The notes under the pieces are model-generated. The model was not told where the DNA came from and searched no databases. It worked only from the letters and a program-made list of their open reading frames with translations. A stretch of DNA of 64,000 nucleotides from assembly GCF_044793635.1 (NCBI RefSeq), contig NZ_CP084992.1:2294001-2358000 (forward strand), in the 5' to 3' direction. Both the position numbers and the translations under genes were made by a program. The stretch comes from Virgibacillus_F necropolis_A (GTDB taxonomy: Bacteria > Bacillota > Bacilli > Bacillales > Amphibacillaceae). This document shows positions 16,444 through 28,864 of the stretch, piece by piece (the first letter of the stretch is position 1; every line of letters begins with the position of its first letter).

Positions 16444-16573
16444 ATATCTTGTCGCCAAAAACGACAAAGGATGAATTGCTCCTTGAAAACTGAACAAACA
16501 ACCAAGTATGTCAAGTAACGAAACAAAGCTAAGACAATTGATAGAATCGATTGGTGTTGATTCTATTCAAACT

Positions 16574-18145
<1,572 letters not shown>

Positions 18146-18310
18146 AAAAACAGAAAGCGGAAGCTATTCGTAGCTGAAGCCGTACTGTTTAACGGAAGAT
18201 CGGTGACGCTTGTCGTCATCGATAAGACCTGCCATTGGTAGGCCTTGACATATAAGGTTGTTTGTTCAGTTTTGAGGGATTAATTTTCCTTCTATACTTA
18301 TAATATAGAT

Positions 18311-18387
<77 letters not shown>

Positions 18388-18401
18388 TCTATAATTTATA
18401 C

Positions 18402-18474
18402 GGGGCCTTAGCTCAGCTGGGAGAGCGCCTGCCTTGCACGCAGGAGGTCAGCGGTTCGATCCCGCTAGGCTCCA
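18402..18474 (+). tRNA. tRNA-Ala (TGC)
   Basis: 73 nt without encoded CCA. Acceptor GGGGCCT/AGGCTCC with discriminator A, anticodon loop CTTGCAC. It is the second tRNA of the 16S-23S spacer. Confidence 0.96.
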
Positions 18475-18547
18475 TTTTGTACCTTGAAAACTAAATAAGA
18501 GCAAGATAGACAACGACATCAAAAACGTAAGTTCTTAATCATAAAGA

Positions 18548-21471
<2,924 letters not shown>

Positions 21472-21546
21472 AATTATGATGTACGTGTCTATAGCGCTCT
21501 TATTTAGTTTTTAGGGTATAAATTATACCTTTTTCTTACATGAAAT

Positions 21547-21665
21547 TGTCTGGTAGTAATAGCGGAGAAGTCACACCTGTTCCCATGCCGAACACAGTAG
21601 TTAAGCTCTCCAGCGCCGATGGTAGTTGGGACTTTGTCCCTGCAAGAGTAGGACGCCGCCAGGCA
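21547..21665 (+). rRNA. rrf: 5S ribosomal RNA
   Basis: 119 nt. The terminal helix pairs TGTCTGG with CCAGGCA. CCCATGCCGAACACAGTAG is the typical loop B/helix III region. A run of T follows at 21667-21673. Confidence 0.95.
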
Positions 21666-21697
21666 GTTTTTTTATATATTTTTATATTGACTTTGTG

Positions 21698-21784
21698 TGA
21701 CGAGCAAGTCTATTTATGCGAGGAACGCTCTTGGTAACGAGCAAGTCTTTTTGTGCGAGGAACGCTCTTGGTGACGAGCAGGCC
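21698..21784 (+). repeat. 37-bp tandem repeat after 5S rRNA
   Basis: Units start at 21698 (TGACGAGCAAG), 21735 (TAACGAGCAAG) and 21772 (TGACGAGCAGG, truncated), with an exact period of 37. Units 1 and 2 differ at only a few bases. Each holds GTGCGAGGAACGCTC-like sequence. The purpose is unknown; slippage in an rrn-tRNA spacer is the simplest origin. Confidence 0.8.
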
Positions 21785-21825
21785 CAAACAAGATTATATT
21801 ACTATGATATACTACTTTAGATTAT

Positions 21826-21900
21826 TCCACAGTAGCTCAGTGGTAGAGCTATCGGCTGTTAACCGATCGGTCGTAGGTTCGAATCCTACCTGTGGAGCCA
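21826..21900 (+). tRNA. tRNA-Asn (GTT)
   Basis: 75 nt with CCA. Acceptor TCCACAG/CTGTGGA, anticodon loop CTGTTAA. Confidence 0.96.
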
Positions 21901-21905
21901 TATAT

Positions 21906-21978
21906 GCTTCCATAGCTCAGTCGGTAGAGCACCACCATGGTAAGGTGGGGGTCATCGGTTCAAATCCGATTGGAAGCT
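21906..21978 (+). tRNA. tRNA-Thr (GGT)
   Basis: 73 nt without encoded CCA. Acceptor GCTTCCA/TGGAAGC with discriminator T, anticodon loop ATGGTAA. A terminator hairpin follows after 12 bases. Confidence 0.95.
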
Positions 21979-21990
21979 CTTAATAGTCAA

Positions 21991-22034
21991 TGCCTAAACT
22001 TTTTATGTAAATAAGAGTTTAGGCATTTTTTGTT
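21991..22034 (+). terminator. terminator of the rrn-tRNA operon
   Basis: Arms TGCCTAAACT and AGTTTAGGCA with a TTTTTTG tail. Confidence 0.9.
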
Positions 22035-22111
22035 TTAATAAAAGGGAGAAAAGTATAATTCTGACGTGCCGAAGATAGTTTAGTTAGTTATATTGAATTA
22101 AGGATATTGCA

Positions 22112-22271
22112 ATCGGCGGATATATTTACAAATTGACCGATATATTTTGATTTTGGCGGTTATTTTTTATAATTGGCAGATGATTTTTTATAACGGAGGT
22201 TAAATTGGAAAAACAGCCGATATCTTTATTGATTGGCGGTTATTAAATGCAAATCGGGCGATACATACAAT
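22112..22271 (+). repeat. array of eight degenerate 20-bp tandem units
   Basis: Units begin at 22112, 22132, 22152, 22172, 22192, 22212, 22232 and 22252, an exact 20-base step without indels (one-base play in the last). Each opens with an ATTGGCGGAT-like block (ATCGGCGGA, ATTGACCGA, TTTGGCGGT, ATTGGCAGA, AACGGAGGT, AACAGCCGA, ATTGGCGGT, AATCGGGCG) and continues with A/T. It is non-coding. It is not a CRISPR, because there is no conserved repeat with unique spacers. The flanking 22272-22472 shows nothing recognisable. Confidence 0.75.
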
Positions 22272-22472
22272 CCAGTTATCTTTTTTTAGCTATGTACCCA
22301 TTATAGAAAGGAAAATTCGGATTGGGGTGCCTAGTGTTCCTCATATTAAAAGATGTGAAGATTTATGGAGGATCAAGAAAAATTTCCAACTATAGGATAT
22401 AATATCAAATAGAGCGAAATGTAATGATTTATTTTGACTATAGGAAATACAGAATAAATAGGGGGTTATGAA

Positions 22473-22643
22473 ATGGGAAATGATATTCCAATACTAATAA
22501 TTATTGCTATAGTTGTAACGGTTTTTGAGGTATTATTAGCTTTATATCTGATCAAAAAACAAAATTTTAAGCCAGCACGGGCACTTTATATGTCAGTGCC
22601 AACCGTGGCCATCATTTGGTTTGTTGCAATTATATCCTCATAA
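22473..22643 (+). CDS. small membrane protein, unknown function
   Basis: 56 aa. It starts MGNDIPILIIIAIVVTVFEV, with a first hydrophobic helix at about 4-26, a basic cytoplasmic-type loop (KKQNFKPAR) and a second helix at about 37-54. GGGGGT lies a few bases before the ATG, a weak but usable site. The two-helix hairpin with a central basic loop makes it look like a real small membrane protein. I do not recognise the family. The stop codon touches the dispersed repeat at 22642. Confidence 0.5.
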   Translation: MGNDIPILIIIAIVVTVFEVLLALYLIKKQNFKPARALYMSVPTVAIIWFVAIISS

Positions 22644-22761
22644 GAAAAGCGCAAGCGCCTTGGTCAGCCCCGACAAGTTTAAGACGAATCTCTTAGTGAT
22701 GATTTTTATCACAAAGAGATTTGACTTAAAACCTCGAGGGGCTAGGCGCTGGAGCTAGACA
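22642..22761 (+). repeat. 120-bp dispersed repeat, family with GCGCAAGCGCC ... GGCGCTGGAGC ends (copy 1)
   Basis: Starts AAGAAAAGCGCAAGCGCCTT and ends GGCGCTGGAGCTAGACA. Internally AATCTCTTAGTGATG and CACAAAGAGATT, and CAGCCCCGA and CTCGAGGGGCT, pair as an imperfect long hairpin. An inverted copy of the same length with about four differences is at 59335-59454. This family is common in Bacillaceae intergenic DNA. Confidence 0.85.
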
Positions 22762-22789
22762 GATTTTATACTTTCTTTCCTAGTAAAAA

Positions 22790-22829
22790 AAGCACTTCAC
22801 TAGTTGAATCAATTAGTGAAGTGCTTTTC
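22790..22829 (+). terminator. strong hairpin, possible terminator
   Basis: Perfect 12-bp stem AGCACTTCACTA / TAGTGAAGTGCT, loop GTTGAATCAAT, then TTTT. It could end transcription from the small membrane ORF. A poly-A run on the other side means it may also act on the minus strand. Confidence 0.7.
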
Positions 22830-22913
22830 ATAATCATTTAAGATAGCGTCCACTGTGTCTCGCGAGATAAATAATACTTTGTTGCCTTTGCCAGGTCTTT
22901 TTGCTACAACGCT
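22809..22913 (-). pseudogene. possible remnant of a small DNA-binding (excisionase-like) gene
   Basis: On the minus strand an open frame of 34 codons reads VVAKRPGKGNKVLFISRDTV then DAILNDYEKHFTN and stop. It has no start codon and an in-frame stop just upstream. The GKGNKxLFI and following D--AIL pattern resembles the wing and last helix of excisionase-type helix-turn-helix proteins. It may be coincidence. The rest of 22914-23235 shows no gene. Confidence 0.25.
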
Positions 22914-23235
22914 CTACAAAGGATGGTTATCCTCTGATAAATGCTTACTCTCTTTGGTTGTCTATAATTTACATGGTATGGTCAAAATAACTGTATTAAG
23001 ATTGAAACCTGGACTAGAATAACTAAGTTTCTTCTGATTCTACTACCAATCAGAATAATATCTTTCCATTTGTGAAGACTAAAAATCGTATGTTAAAAAT
23101 TAATGTTTTACATTTCGTTAAAAAAATTGATTAAAATGTCGATTTTCCCTTTACAAAGAGAGAGAAACTGTATATAATAAAATTCGTTGGTTTTCGACAG
23201 TATTACATAAAATTTTAACGTTGAAAATAACTCTA

Positions 23236-23310
23236 GGCCCGTTGGTCAAGTGGTTAAGACACCGCCCTTTCACGGCGGTATCACGGGTTCGAATCCCGTA
23301 CGGGTCACCA
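23236..23310 (+). tRNA. tRNA-Glu (TTC)
   Basis: 75 nt with CCA. Acceptor GGCCCGT/ACGGGTC, anticodon loop CTTTCAC. It is the first of a five-gene cluster Glu-Val-Thr-Tyr-Gln. Confidence 0.95.
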
Positions 23311-23317
23311 TTAATGT

Positions 23318-23393
23318 GGAGGATTAGCTCAGCTGGGAGAGCACCTGCCTTACAAGCAGGGGGTCGCAGGTTCGAGCCCTGCATCCTCCACCA
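23318..23393 (+). tRNA. tRNA-Val (TAC)
   Basis: 76 nt with CCA. Acceptor GGAGGAT/ATCCTCC, anticodon loop CTTACAA. Confidence 0.96.
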
Positions 23394-23410
23394 TTTATTA
23401 TTTAAACTAT

Positions 23411-23486
<76 letters not shown>

Positions 23487-23524
23487 TTTTTTATGTATAA
23501 CATTTGGAAATGTGGTAATTATAT

Positions 23525-23609
23525 GGAGGGGTAGCGAAGTGGCTAAACGCGGCGGACTGTAAATCCGCTCCCTCAGGGTTCGGCAGTTCGAATCTGCCCC
23601 CCTCCACCA
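23525..23609 (+). tRNA. tRNA-Tyr (GTA)
   Basis: 85 nt with CCA and a long variable arm (class II). Acceptor GGAGGGG/CCCCTCC, anticodon loop CTGTAAA. Confidence 0.96.
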
Positions 23610-23619
23610 TCAATTATAT

Positions 23620-23694
23620 TGGGCTATAGCCAAGCGGTAAGGCAGCAGGTTTTGATCCTGTCATTCCCAGGTTCGAATCCTGGTAGCCCAGCCA
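23620..23694 (+). tRNA. tRNA-Gln (TTG)
   Basis: 75 nt with CCA. Acceptor TGGGCTA/TAGCCCA, anticodon loop TTTTGAT. Confidence 0.96.
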
Positions 23695-23730
23695 TTTATA
23701 ACTTATATTGATCACCTTGTGTATCAACTT

Positions 23731-23757
23731 TACCACGATAAAAACGTGGTTTTTGTA
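23731..23757 (+). terminator. terminator between tRNA-Gln and tRNA-Lys
   Basis: Arms ACCACG and CGTGGT, loop ATAAAAA, tail TTTTTG. It would separate tRNA-Lys from the cluster, although the gene starts only 8 bases later. Confidence 0.65.
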
Positions 23758-23763
23758 TGTAAA

Positions 23764-23836
23764 GAGCCATTAGCTCAGTTGGTAGAGCATCTGACTTTTA
23801 ATCAGAGGGTCGAAGGTTCGAATCCTTCATGGCTCA
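23764..23836 (+). tRNA. tRNA-Lys (TTT)
   Basis: 73 nt without encoded CCA. Acceptor GAGCCAT/ATGGCTC, anticodon loop CTTTTAA. Confidence 0.95.
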
Positions 23837-23889
23837 TCACTTTAATTAAAATTCTAGCATTGAGACATAATACATAGTATAATTGCAGG

Positions 23890-23930
23890 TGAACAAGGTC
23901 GTTATGAAAATAAACAACCTTGTTTATTTG
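23890..23930 (+). terminator. terminator after tRNA-Lys
   Basis: Arms AACAAGG(T)CGTT and AACAACCTTGTT with a T-rich tail, upstream of mvaA. Confidence 0.75.
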
Positions 23931-24039
23931 CATTTTGCGCTATTTTTTTACATAATAGATAGAGTAAAATTTAATGCGATAACCAAAAATACAATAATAA
24001 TTGTTTATATATTGATACACAAAAAAGGATGATTTTTGT

Positions 24040-25329
24040 ATGAATACTTCTAGAATTCCTGGCTTTTATAATATGACTGTAGAGGATCGTAGAATGTTGC
24101 TTGCTGAGCAGGCTGGTTTTACGGAAGAAGAAACAGCTCATCTGTTATCAACTAATCCATTATCACTTGATACGGCAGATAATATGATAGAAAATGTTAT
24201 AGGAACTTTTCAGTTGCCATTAGGTGCGGGATTAAACTTCCTTATAAACGGGAAAGAATATATAGTACCGATGGCCATTGAGGAACCATCTGTTGTGGCA
24301 TCTGCCAGCTATATTGCAAAGATTGTTCGCAATGCAGGCGGATTTACAACAGAGGCTACGGACAGAGTTATGATCGGCCAGATTCAAGTAGTTGGATGTC
24401 CTGATCTTAATTTAGCCAAAGAAGCACTTTTGAAAGAGAAAGATATGCTTCTAGAGGGAGCTAATGCAGCCTATCCAAGTATCGTCGCTAGAGGTGGCGG
24501 AGCACAGGATTTAGAAGTACGCATAATAAATGATGATTCAGGTTCAAAATATGGTCAAATGCTTGTATTACACTTGTATATTAATACATGTGATGCAATG
24601 GGTGCCAATATCATTAATACAATGGTCGAAGCACTTGCTCCAGTTGTAGAAGATTTAACAAAAGGAAAAGTTTATTTACGTATTCTTTCTAATTTAGCTG
24701 ACAGATGTATGGCGCGTTCTAAATGTGTAATACCACCTGAACTACTAGAGACTGGTGATTATTCTGGTGAAGAAGTCCGTGATGGGGTTGTACATGCTTA
24801 TGAATTTGCTGCATCTGATCCATATCGTGCAGTTACGCACAATAAAGGAATCATGAATGGGATTGACCCAATTGTAATTGCAACGGGAAATGATTGGCGT
24901 GCAGTTGAGGCAGGAGCTCATGCTTATGCAGCACGATTTGGCAAGTATAGTTCGATGACAGAATGGTATGTTGATGATAAAGGTAATCTAGTTGGTGAAC
25001 TTGAGTTACCTATGTCTGTCGGAACAGTTGGTGGTTCGATTCGTGTACACCCAATTTCACAACTAGCGCATAGGATGTTAGATGTAGAATCTGCCCAAGA
25101 ATTAGCGCAGGTTATTGTATCAGTAGGACTAGCACAAAATTTAGGTGCTTTAAAAGCTTTAGTGACGGATGGTATTCAAAAAGGTCATATGGCTTTACAT
25201 TCTCGCTCTGTTGCGATGGCAGCAGGGGCTAAAGGAGAGCTGATTGATATCATTGCTGAACAATTAATAAATGAAAAAGAAATCCGTGTCGGGAAAGCTA
25301 AAGAATTGGTGGAAAAGAGTAGAAGATGA
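24040..25329 (+). CDS. mvaA: hydroxymethylglutaryl-CoA reductase, class II
   Basis: 429 aa. It carries class II HMG-CoA reductase blocks: ENVIGTFQLPLGAG, the catalytic Glu in MAIEEPSVVASAS, the nucleotide-binding DAMGANIINTMVEALAP, the lysine/aspartate region NKGIMNGIDPIVIATGNDWR and the C-terminal catalytic His in KGHMALHSRS. It reduces HMG-CoA to mevalonate, the committed step of the mevalonate route to isoprenoids. AAAAAGGATGA precedes the ATG. It overlaps mvaK1 by 4 bp (ATGA). The synthase mvaS is not in the window. Confidence 0.95.
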   Translation: MNTSRIPGFYNMTVEDRRMLLAEQAGFTEEETAHLLSTNPLSLDTADNMIENVIGTFQLPLGAGLNFLINGKEYIVPMAIEEPSVVASASYIAKIVRNAGGFTTEATDRVMIGQIQVVGCPDLNLAKEALLKEKDMLLEGANAAYPSIVARGGGAQDLEVRIINDDSGSKYGQMLVLHLYINTCDAMGANIINTMVEALAPVVEDLTKGKVYLRILSNLADRCMARSKCVIPPELLETGDYSGEEVRDGVVHAYEFAASDPYRAVTHNKGIMNGIDPIVIATGNDWRAVEAGAHAYAARFGKYSSMTEWYVDDKGNLVGELELPMSVGTVGGSIRVHPISQLAHRMLDVESAQELAQVIVSVGLAQNLGALKALVTDGIQKGHMALHSRSVAMAAGAKGELIDIIAEQLINEKEIRVGKAKELVEKSRR

Positions 25330-26288
25330 GTGTAGAAAAGGCAACAACTTCAGAACAAACAGCTATAGGTATAGCTCATAGTAAGTTAATTCTAATTGGT
25401 GAACATGCGGTTGTACACGGACAGCCAGCGATAGCTATTCCATTCCCTTTGGTTGGGATAGAAGCCTTAGTAGAAAATGTTCCAGGTGCAGTAAAAATAG
25501 ATAGTACGTTTTACCATGGTCCGATTAACAAGGCTCCAGATGCATTAGACGGGTTAATTAACTGTGTTAAAGCATCATTAGATCATTTAGAAATGCCCCA
25601 CAGTGACCTTTTGATCCGTATCAAGTCTTCCATACCACCAGGCAAAGGTCTTGGATCGAGTGCATCAGTTGCAATCGCTGTTGTCCGGTCTTTATTTGCG
25701 CATGCTGACAAAGAGCTTTCAGAAGAAGAACTGTTAATGCTAGCAAACATTTCCGAAACTTATGCACATGGCGCACCTAGTGGAATCGATACGCTAACGA
25801 TTACATCAGAATCACCCGTTTGGTATGAGAAGGATCTTCCATTCCACTTTATTAAGCCTAAAACTGATTTCCACTTTGTTGTAGCAGATTCGGGTCGAAA
25901 AGGGGATACGCGATTAGCAGTTGAATCAGTTGCGGATCTACTTAAGTCTGCACCTAGAAGAATTCAAGCTAGCCTTGATCGAATAGGTGACATAACTCAT
26001 CAAGCAAGAAGAGCTCTTGAAAAAGCTAGTAAACAGCTTTTAGGAAAAACATTAAATGAAGCACAAAAAGAGCTAGAAGCACTTGGGGTAAGTGATGCAG
26101 GACTAAACAGGCTTATTTATGTTGCCCGTCAAGAGGGTGCTCTTGGCGCTAAATTAACAGGTGGCGGAAATGGTGGATGTATTATTGCCTTAGCTCGCAA
26201 TGAGGCGCATTCTAAACAGCTGTGTGAAAGGCTGAAAAGTTTTGGTGCCCATGCAGTATGGCCATTTGTATTGCGTAAACAAAAGTAA
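25326..26288 (+). CDS. mvaK1: mevalonate kinase
   Basis: 320 aa GHMP kinase. Motif 1 is GEHAVVHGQPAIAIP, the ATP-binding glycine-rich loop is PPGKGLGSSASVAIAVV, and motif 3 is KLTGGGNGGCIIAL near the C-terminus. APSGIDTLT is the mevalonate-kinase version of the catalytic-Asp region. It makes 5-phosphomevalonate. Translation is coupled to mvaA by an ATGA overlap. A 144-bp repeat separates it from mvaD. Confidence 0.94.
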   Translation: MSVEKATTSEQTAIGIAHSKLILIGEHAVVHGQPAIAIPFPLVGIEALVENVPGAVKIDSTFYHGPINKAPDALDGLINCVKASLDHLEMPHSDLLIRIKSSIPPGKGLGSSASVAIAVVRSLFAHADKELSEEELLMLANISETYAHGAPSGIDTLTITSESPVWYEKDLPFHFIKPKTDFHFVVADSGRKGDTRLAVESVADLLKSAPRRIQASLDRIGDITHQARRALEKASKQLLGKTLNEAQKELEALGVSDAGLNRLIYVARQEGALGAKLTGGGNGGCIIALARNEAHSKQLCERLKSFGAHAVWPFVLRKQK

Positions 26289-26300
26289 ATTTTAGTGGAT

Positions 26301-26444
26301 GTTCAAAAAGTCCGGTAAAAATGACACATCGAATTTCTTCGTTAGCTTGCTTTTCCGTTGCTCACGTATTAAATTGCATACGTTCCGCTACTCAAAGCTA
26401 CGCTGCCTCGAACTTCTTGGTCCTTTTTATCCTCCTTTTTGAAC
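26301..26444 (+). repeat. 144-bp dispersed repeat with GTTCAAAAAG/CTTTTTGAAC ends
   Basis: Terminal inverted repeats GTTCAAAAAG (26301-26310) and CTTTTTGAAC (26435-26444) bound a non-coding body with ATGACACATCGAATTTCTTC and a purine/pyrimidine-mirrored partner GCCTCGAACTTCTTGGTCC. The form (short, inverted ends, no ORF) is like a MITE or BOX-type element. Only one copy is in this window. It interrupts the mevalonate operon without breaking a gene. Confidence 0.75.
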
Positions 26445-26474
26445 AAGTATTATAAGTAGAAATGGGGATTATGG

Positions 26475-27452
26475 ATGAAAGCAACGGCAAAGGCACATAC
26501 CAACATTGCCTTAATTAAATATTGGGGAAAGCGCGATGAGTCGTTGATTTTACCAATGAATAATAGTCTTTCTTTAACTTTAGATGCTTTTTATACGGAA
26601 ACAACGGTTACGTTTAACCATGACCTTGATGAGGATATATTCTATCTAGACAATGAACTAATTGTGGGCGATCAGTATACAAAGGTCTCAAATTTTCTTG
26701 AACTTATAAGAAATTTTGCGGATATTCCTAATTTGTTTGCAGAAATTCGCTCAACAAATGCAGTTCCAACCGCAGCAGGGTTTGCTTCATCAGCGTCAGG
26801 TTTCGCAGCACTTGCAGCAGCGGCAACACGTGCACTTGATTTACAAATTGATGAACCTACATTATCTCGTCTTACAAGACAAGGATCCGGTTCAGCCTGT
26901 CGTTCTATATACGGTGGTTTTGTAGAGTGGGAAAAGGGTGCAGAGGATGATGGATCTGATTCCTATGCTGTCCACATTGCTCCACAAGATCATTGGGATG
27001 TACGGGTAGCGGCTGTTGTTTTATCCTCTGACATGAAAAAGGTTTCAAGTCGTGAGGGAATGAAACGGACAGTAGAAACTTCACCATTTTATTCCGGCTG
27101 GGTAGATAATATCCCAACAGACTTAACGCAAATAAAAGCAGCTATTCATGCCCGTGATTTTGAAAAGATGGGTGAAATTGCCGAAGCAAACTGCCAAAAG
27201 ATGCATGCAACGACGTTAGGTGCAAACCCGCCTTTTACCTATTGGCATGATACAACTCTAACGGTCATGCAAACAGTTCAATCACTTCGTGCAAAAGGAA
27301 TTGCTGCTTATTTTACTATTGATGCTGGTCCAAACGTAAAGGTTCTTTACCAACCGGAAAACGAAGAGGTTGTTCAACAAACACTCCTCAACATACCTGG
27401 TGTAACGAACGTGATTTTAAGTCGTTCAGGTCAGGGAATCACCTATAAATAG
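26475..27452 (+). CDS. mvaD: diphosphomevalonate decarboxylase
   Basis: 325 aa GHMP-fold enzyme. Family blocks are ALIKYWGKRDESLILPMNNS, the phosphate loop VPTAAGFASSASGFAALA, RQGSGSACRSIYGGFVEW and TIDAGPNVKVLY with the catalytic Asp. It converts diphosphomevalonate to isopentenyl diphosphate with loss of CO2. It lies 3 bp before the mvaK2 frame and is preceded by the repeat at 26301-26444. Confidence 0.95.
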   Translation: MKATAKAHTNIALIKYWGKRDESLILPMNNSLSLTLDAFYTETTVTFNHDLDEDIFYLDNELIVGDQYTKVSNFLELIRNFADIPNLFAEIRSTNAVPTAAGFASSASGFAALAAAATRALDLQIDEPTLSRLTRQGSGSACRSIYGGFVEWEKGAEDDGSDSYAVHIAPQDHWDVRVAAVVLSSDMKKVSSREGMKRTVETSPFYSGWVDNIPTDLTQIKAAIHARDFEKMGEIAEANCQKMHATTLGANPPFTYWHDTTLTVMQTVQSLRAKGIAAYFTIDAGPNVKVLYQPENEEVVQQTLLNIPGVTNVILSRSGQGITYK

Positions 27453-27464
27453 GGGATGATGATA

Positions 27465-28568
27465 GTGACGAATACAACATTGACCATAAAGGTTCCAGGT
27501 AAACTGATGATTGCAGGAGAATATGCTATATTAGAAGCCTATCAACGATCAATAGTAATGGCTGTTGATCGTTTTGTTTATGCCAAAATTACATCCAGTA
27601 GCGAAAGTCATGTATCCCTTCCAAAATTAAACCTCGAAAACTTATCATGGAACTTTAAGAATGAAAACATACATATTGCAACAAATGACAAACGTGTAAA
27701 TTTTGTTGAAAATGCAATGAACATAGCATATCGTTATATAATCGAGCAGGGACAAACCTTTACAAATTTCGATCTTTCCGTTACTAGTGAATTGGATGAT
27801 GAATCCGGAATTAAGTACGGATTAGGTTCAAGCGCAGCGGTTGTTACAGCAGTGGTTAAAGCAATTATTGAAAAACATGAGATACCTTGTACTCCTACAC
27901 TTCTTTTTAAACTGGCAGCAATTGCACATGTTCAGTCGCAAGGAAGTGGTTCTGGTGCAGATGTTGCAGCTTCATCATTTGGTGGGATGTTGACATATAC
28001 ATCCTTTCAAGCGGAATGGTTACTAGAGAGAACCGGAAACGCAACATCGATAACAGAAATGGTTGAACAGGATTGGCCGTATTTTTCTGTTAAAGCTGTG
28101 GGATTACCGAAAGATATTCAAATGATGATCGGCTGGACAGGTAACCCAGCTTCTACAAAAGATTTTATTAAAAAAATTAATGTATTAAAAGTTCATAAAT
28201 CGGGCTTGTATAATCAGTTTATTGAGCAGTCATCTAATGCTGTGAAAATGATCATACAAGGAATTGAATCAAATGAAAGTAAGCAAATATCTAATGGTAT
28301 AGCTTCAAATAGAAAAGCGTTAGCTCTGTTAGGCAAGCGTGCAGAAGCGGATATTGAAACGTTACTACTAAAAACATTATCTGATATCGCAGAACAGAAT
28401 GGTGGTGCAGGTAAGCCTTCCGGTGCTGGTGGAGGAGATTGCGGAATTGCATTTCTTCCTAGTAAGGAAAAAGTGAACCAGGTTATACAAGAATGGGAAG
28501 AAGCCGGAATTAAGCCATTATCACTTAGCGTGTATCCTGACGGCGCGAAATCAAGTACTGTCTCTTAA
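27465..28568 (+). CDS. mvaK2: phosphomevalonate kinase
   Basis: 367 aa from the GTG at 27465. The in-frame ATGs at 27456 and 27459 overlap the likely ribosome binding site AGGGGATGAT, so GTG fits better; an ATG start would add three residues. GHMP motifs are KVPGKLMIAGEYAILE, YGLGSSAAVVTAVVKA and GAGGGDCGIAFLP. It makes diphosphomevalonate. It is the last gene of the mvaA-K1-D-K2 unit, with a terminator hairpin overlapping its stop codon. Confidence 0.92.
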   Translation: MTNTTLTIKVPGKLMIAGEYAILEAYQRSIVMAVDRFVYAKITSSSESHVSLPKLNLENLSWNFKNENIHIATNDKRVNFVENAMNIAYRYIIEQGQTFTNFDLSVTSELDDESGIKYGLGSSAAVVTAVVKAIIEKHEIPCTPTLLFKLAAIAHVQSQGSGSGADVAASSFGGMLTYTSFQAEWLLERTGNATSITEMVEQDWPYFSVKAVGLPKDIQMMIGWTGNPASTKDFIKKINVLKVHKSGLYNQFIEQSSNAVKMIIQGIESNESKQISNGIASNRKALALLGKRAEADIETLLLKTLSDIAEQNGGAGKPSGAGGGDCGIAFLPSKEKVNQVIQEWEEAGIKPLSLSVYPDGAKSSTVS

Positions 28569-28595
28569 CCGAGACTGGTACTTGATTTTTTTTGA
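28550..28595 (+). terminator. terminator of the mevalonate operon
   Basis: Arms TCAAGTAC..GTCTC and GAGAC..GTACTTGA flank the mvaK2 stop and are followed by eight T. Confidence 0.85.
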
Positions 28596-28621
28596 ATACT
28601 ATTAATATAAGGGGAGAATTT

Positions 28622-28723
28622 ATTAAGTGGGTAGTATTAGTTCCACTGGCTGCATTTACAACCTTGATAATCGCTTTAAAGCTAATCTTATCTGGTTTGG
28701 AAGATCGGTCCGGAAGGTCTTAA
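28622..28723 (+). CDS. doubtful 33-aa membrane peptide
   Basis: AAGGGGAG at about 28608 is followed by an open frame that reads (I)KWVVLVPLAAFTTLIIALKL then ILSGLEDRSGRS. It would need an ATT start. The hydrophobic helix and the ribosome binding site are suggestive, but the frame could also be a decayed gene. The remaining 140 bp before rocF show nothing clear. Confidence 0.2.
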   Translation: MKWVVLVPLAAFTTLIIALKLILSGLEDRSGRS

Positions 28724-28864
28724 GGTCAGTTCGCCGATGAAACGTAAAATTTCGCCGGAGTCGATAAACCCTTCTACATCCCATGGTATTTTTAGACATT
28801 ATTATGTCCAGTTGAGTCATTACCTGACTTTTCGTTAAACTATAGAGTAGAGGAGGTTTCAACT

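Noticed and set aside
22112..22271. CRISPR array
   Set aside because: Units are contiguous and degenerate; there is no constant repeat separated by unique spacers and no cas gene nearby.
26301..26444. Insertion sequence
   Set aside because: Has inverted ends but only 144 bp and no transposase frame; called a short dispersed repeat.
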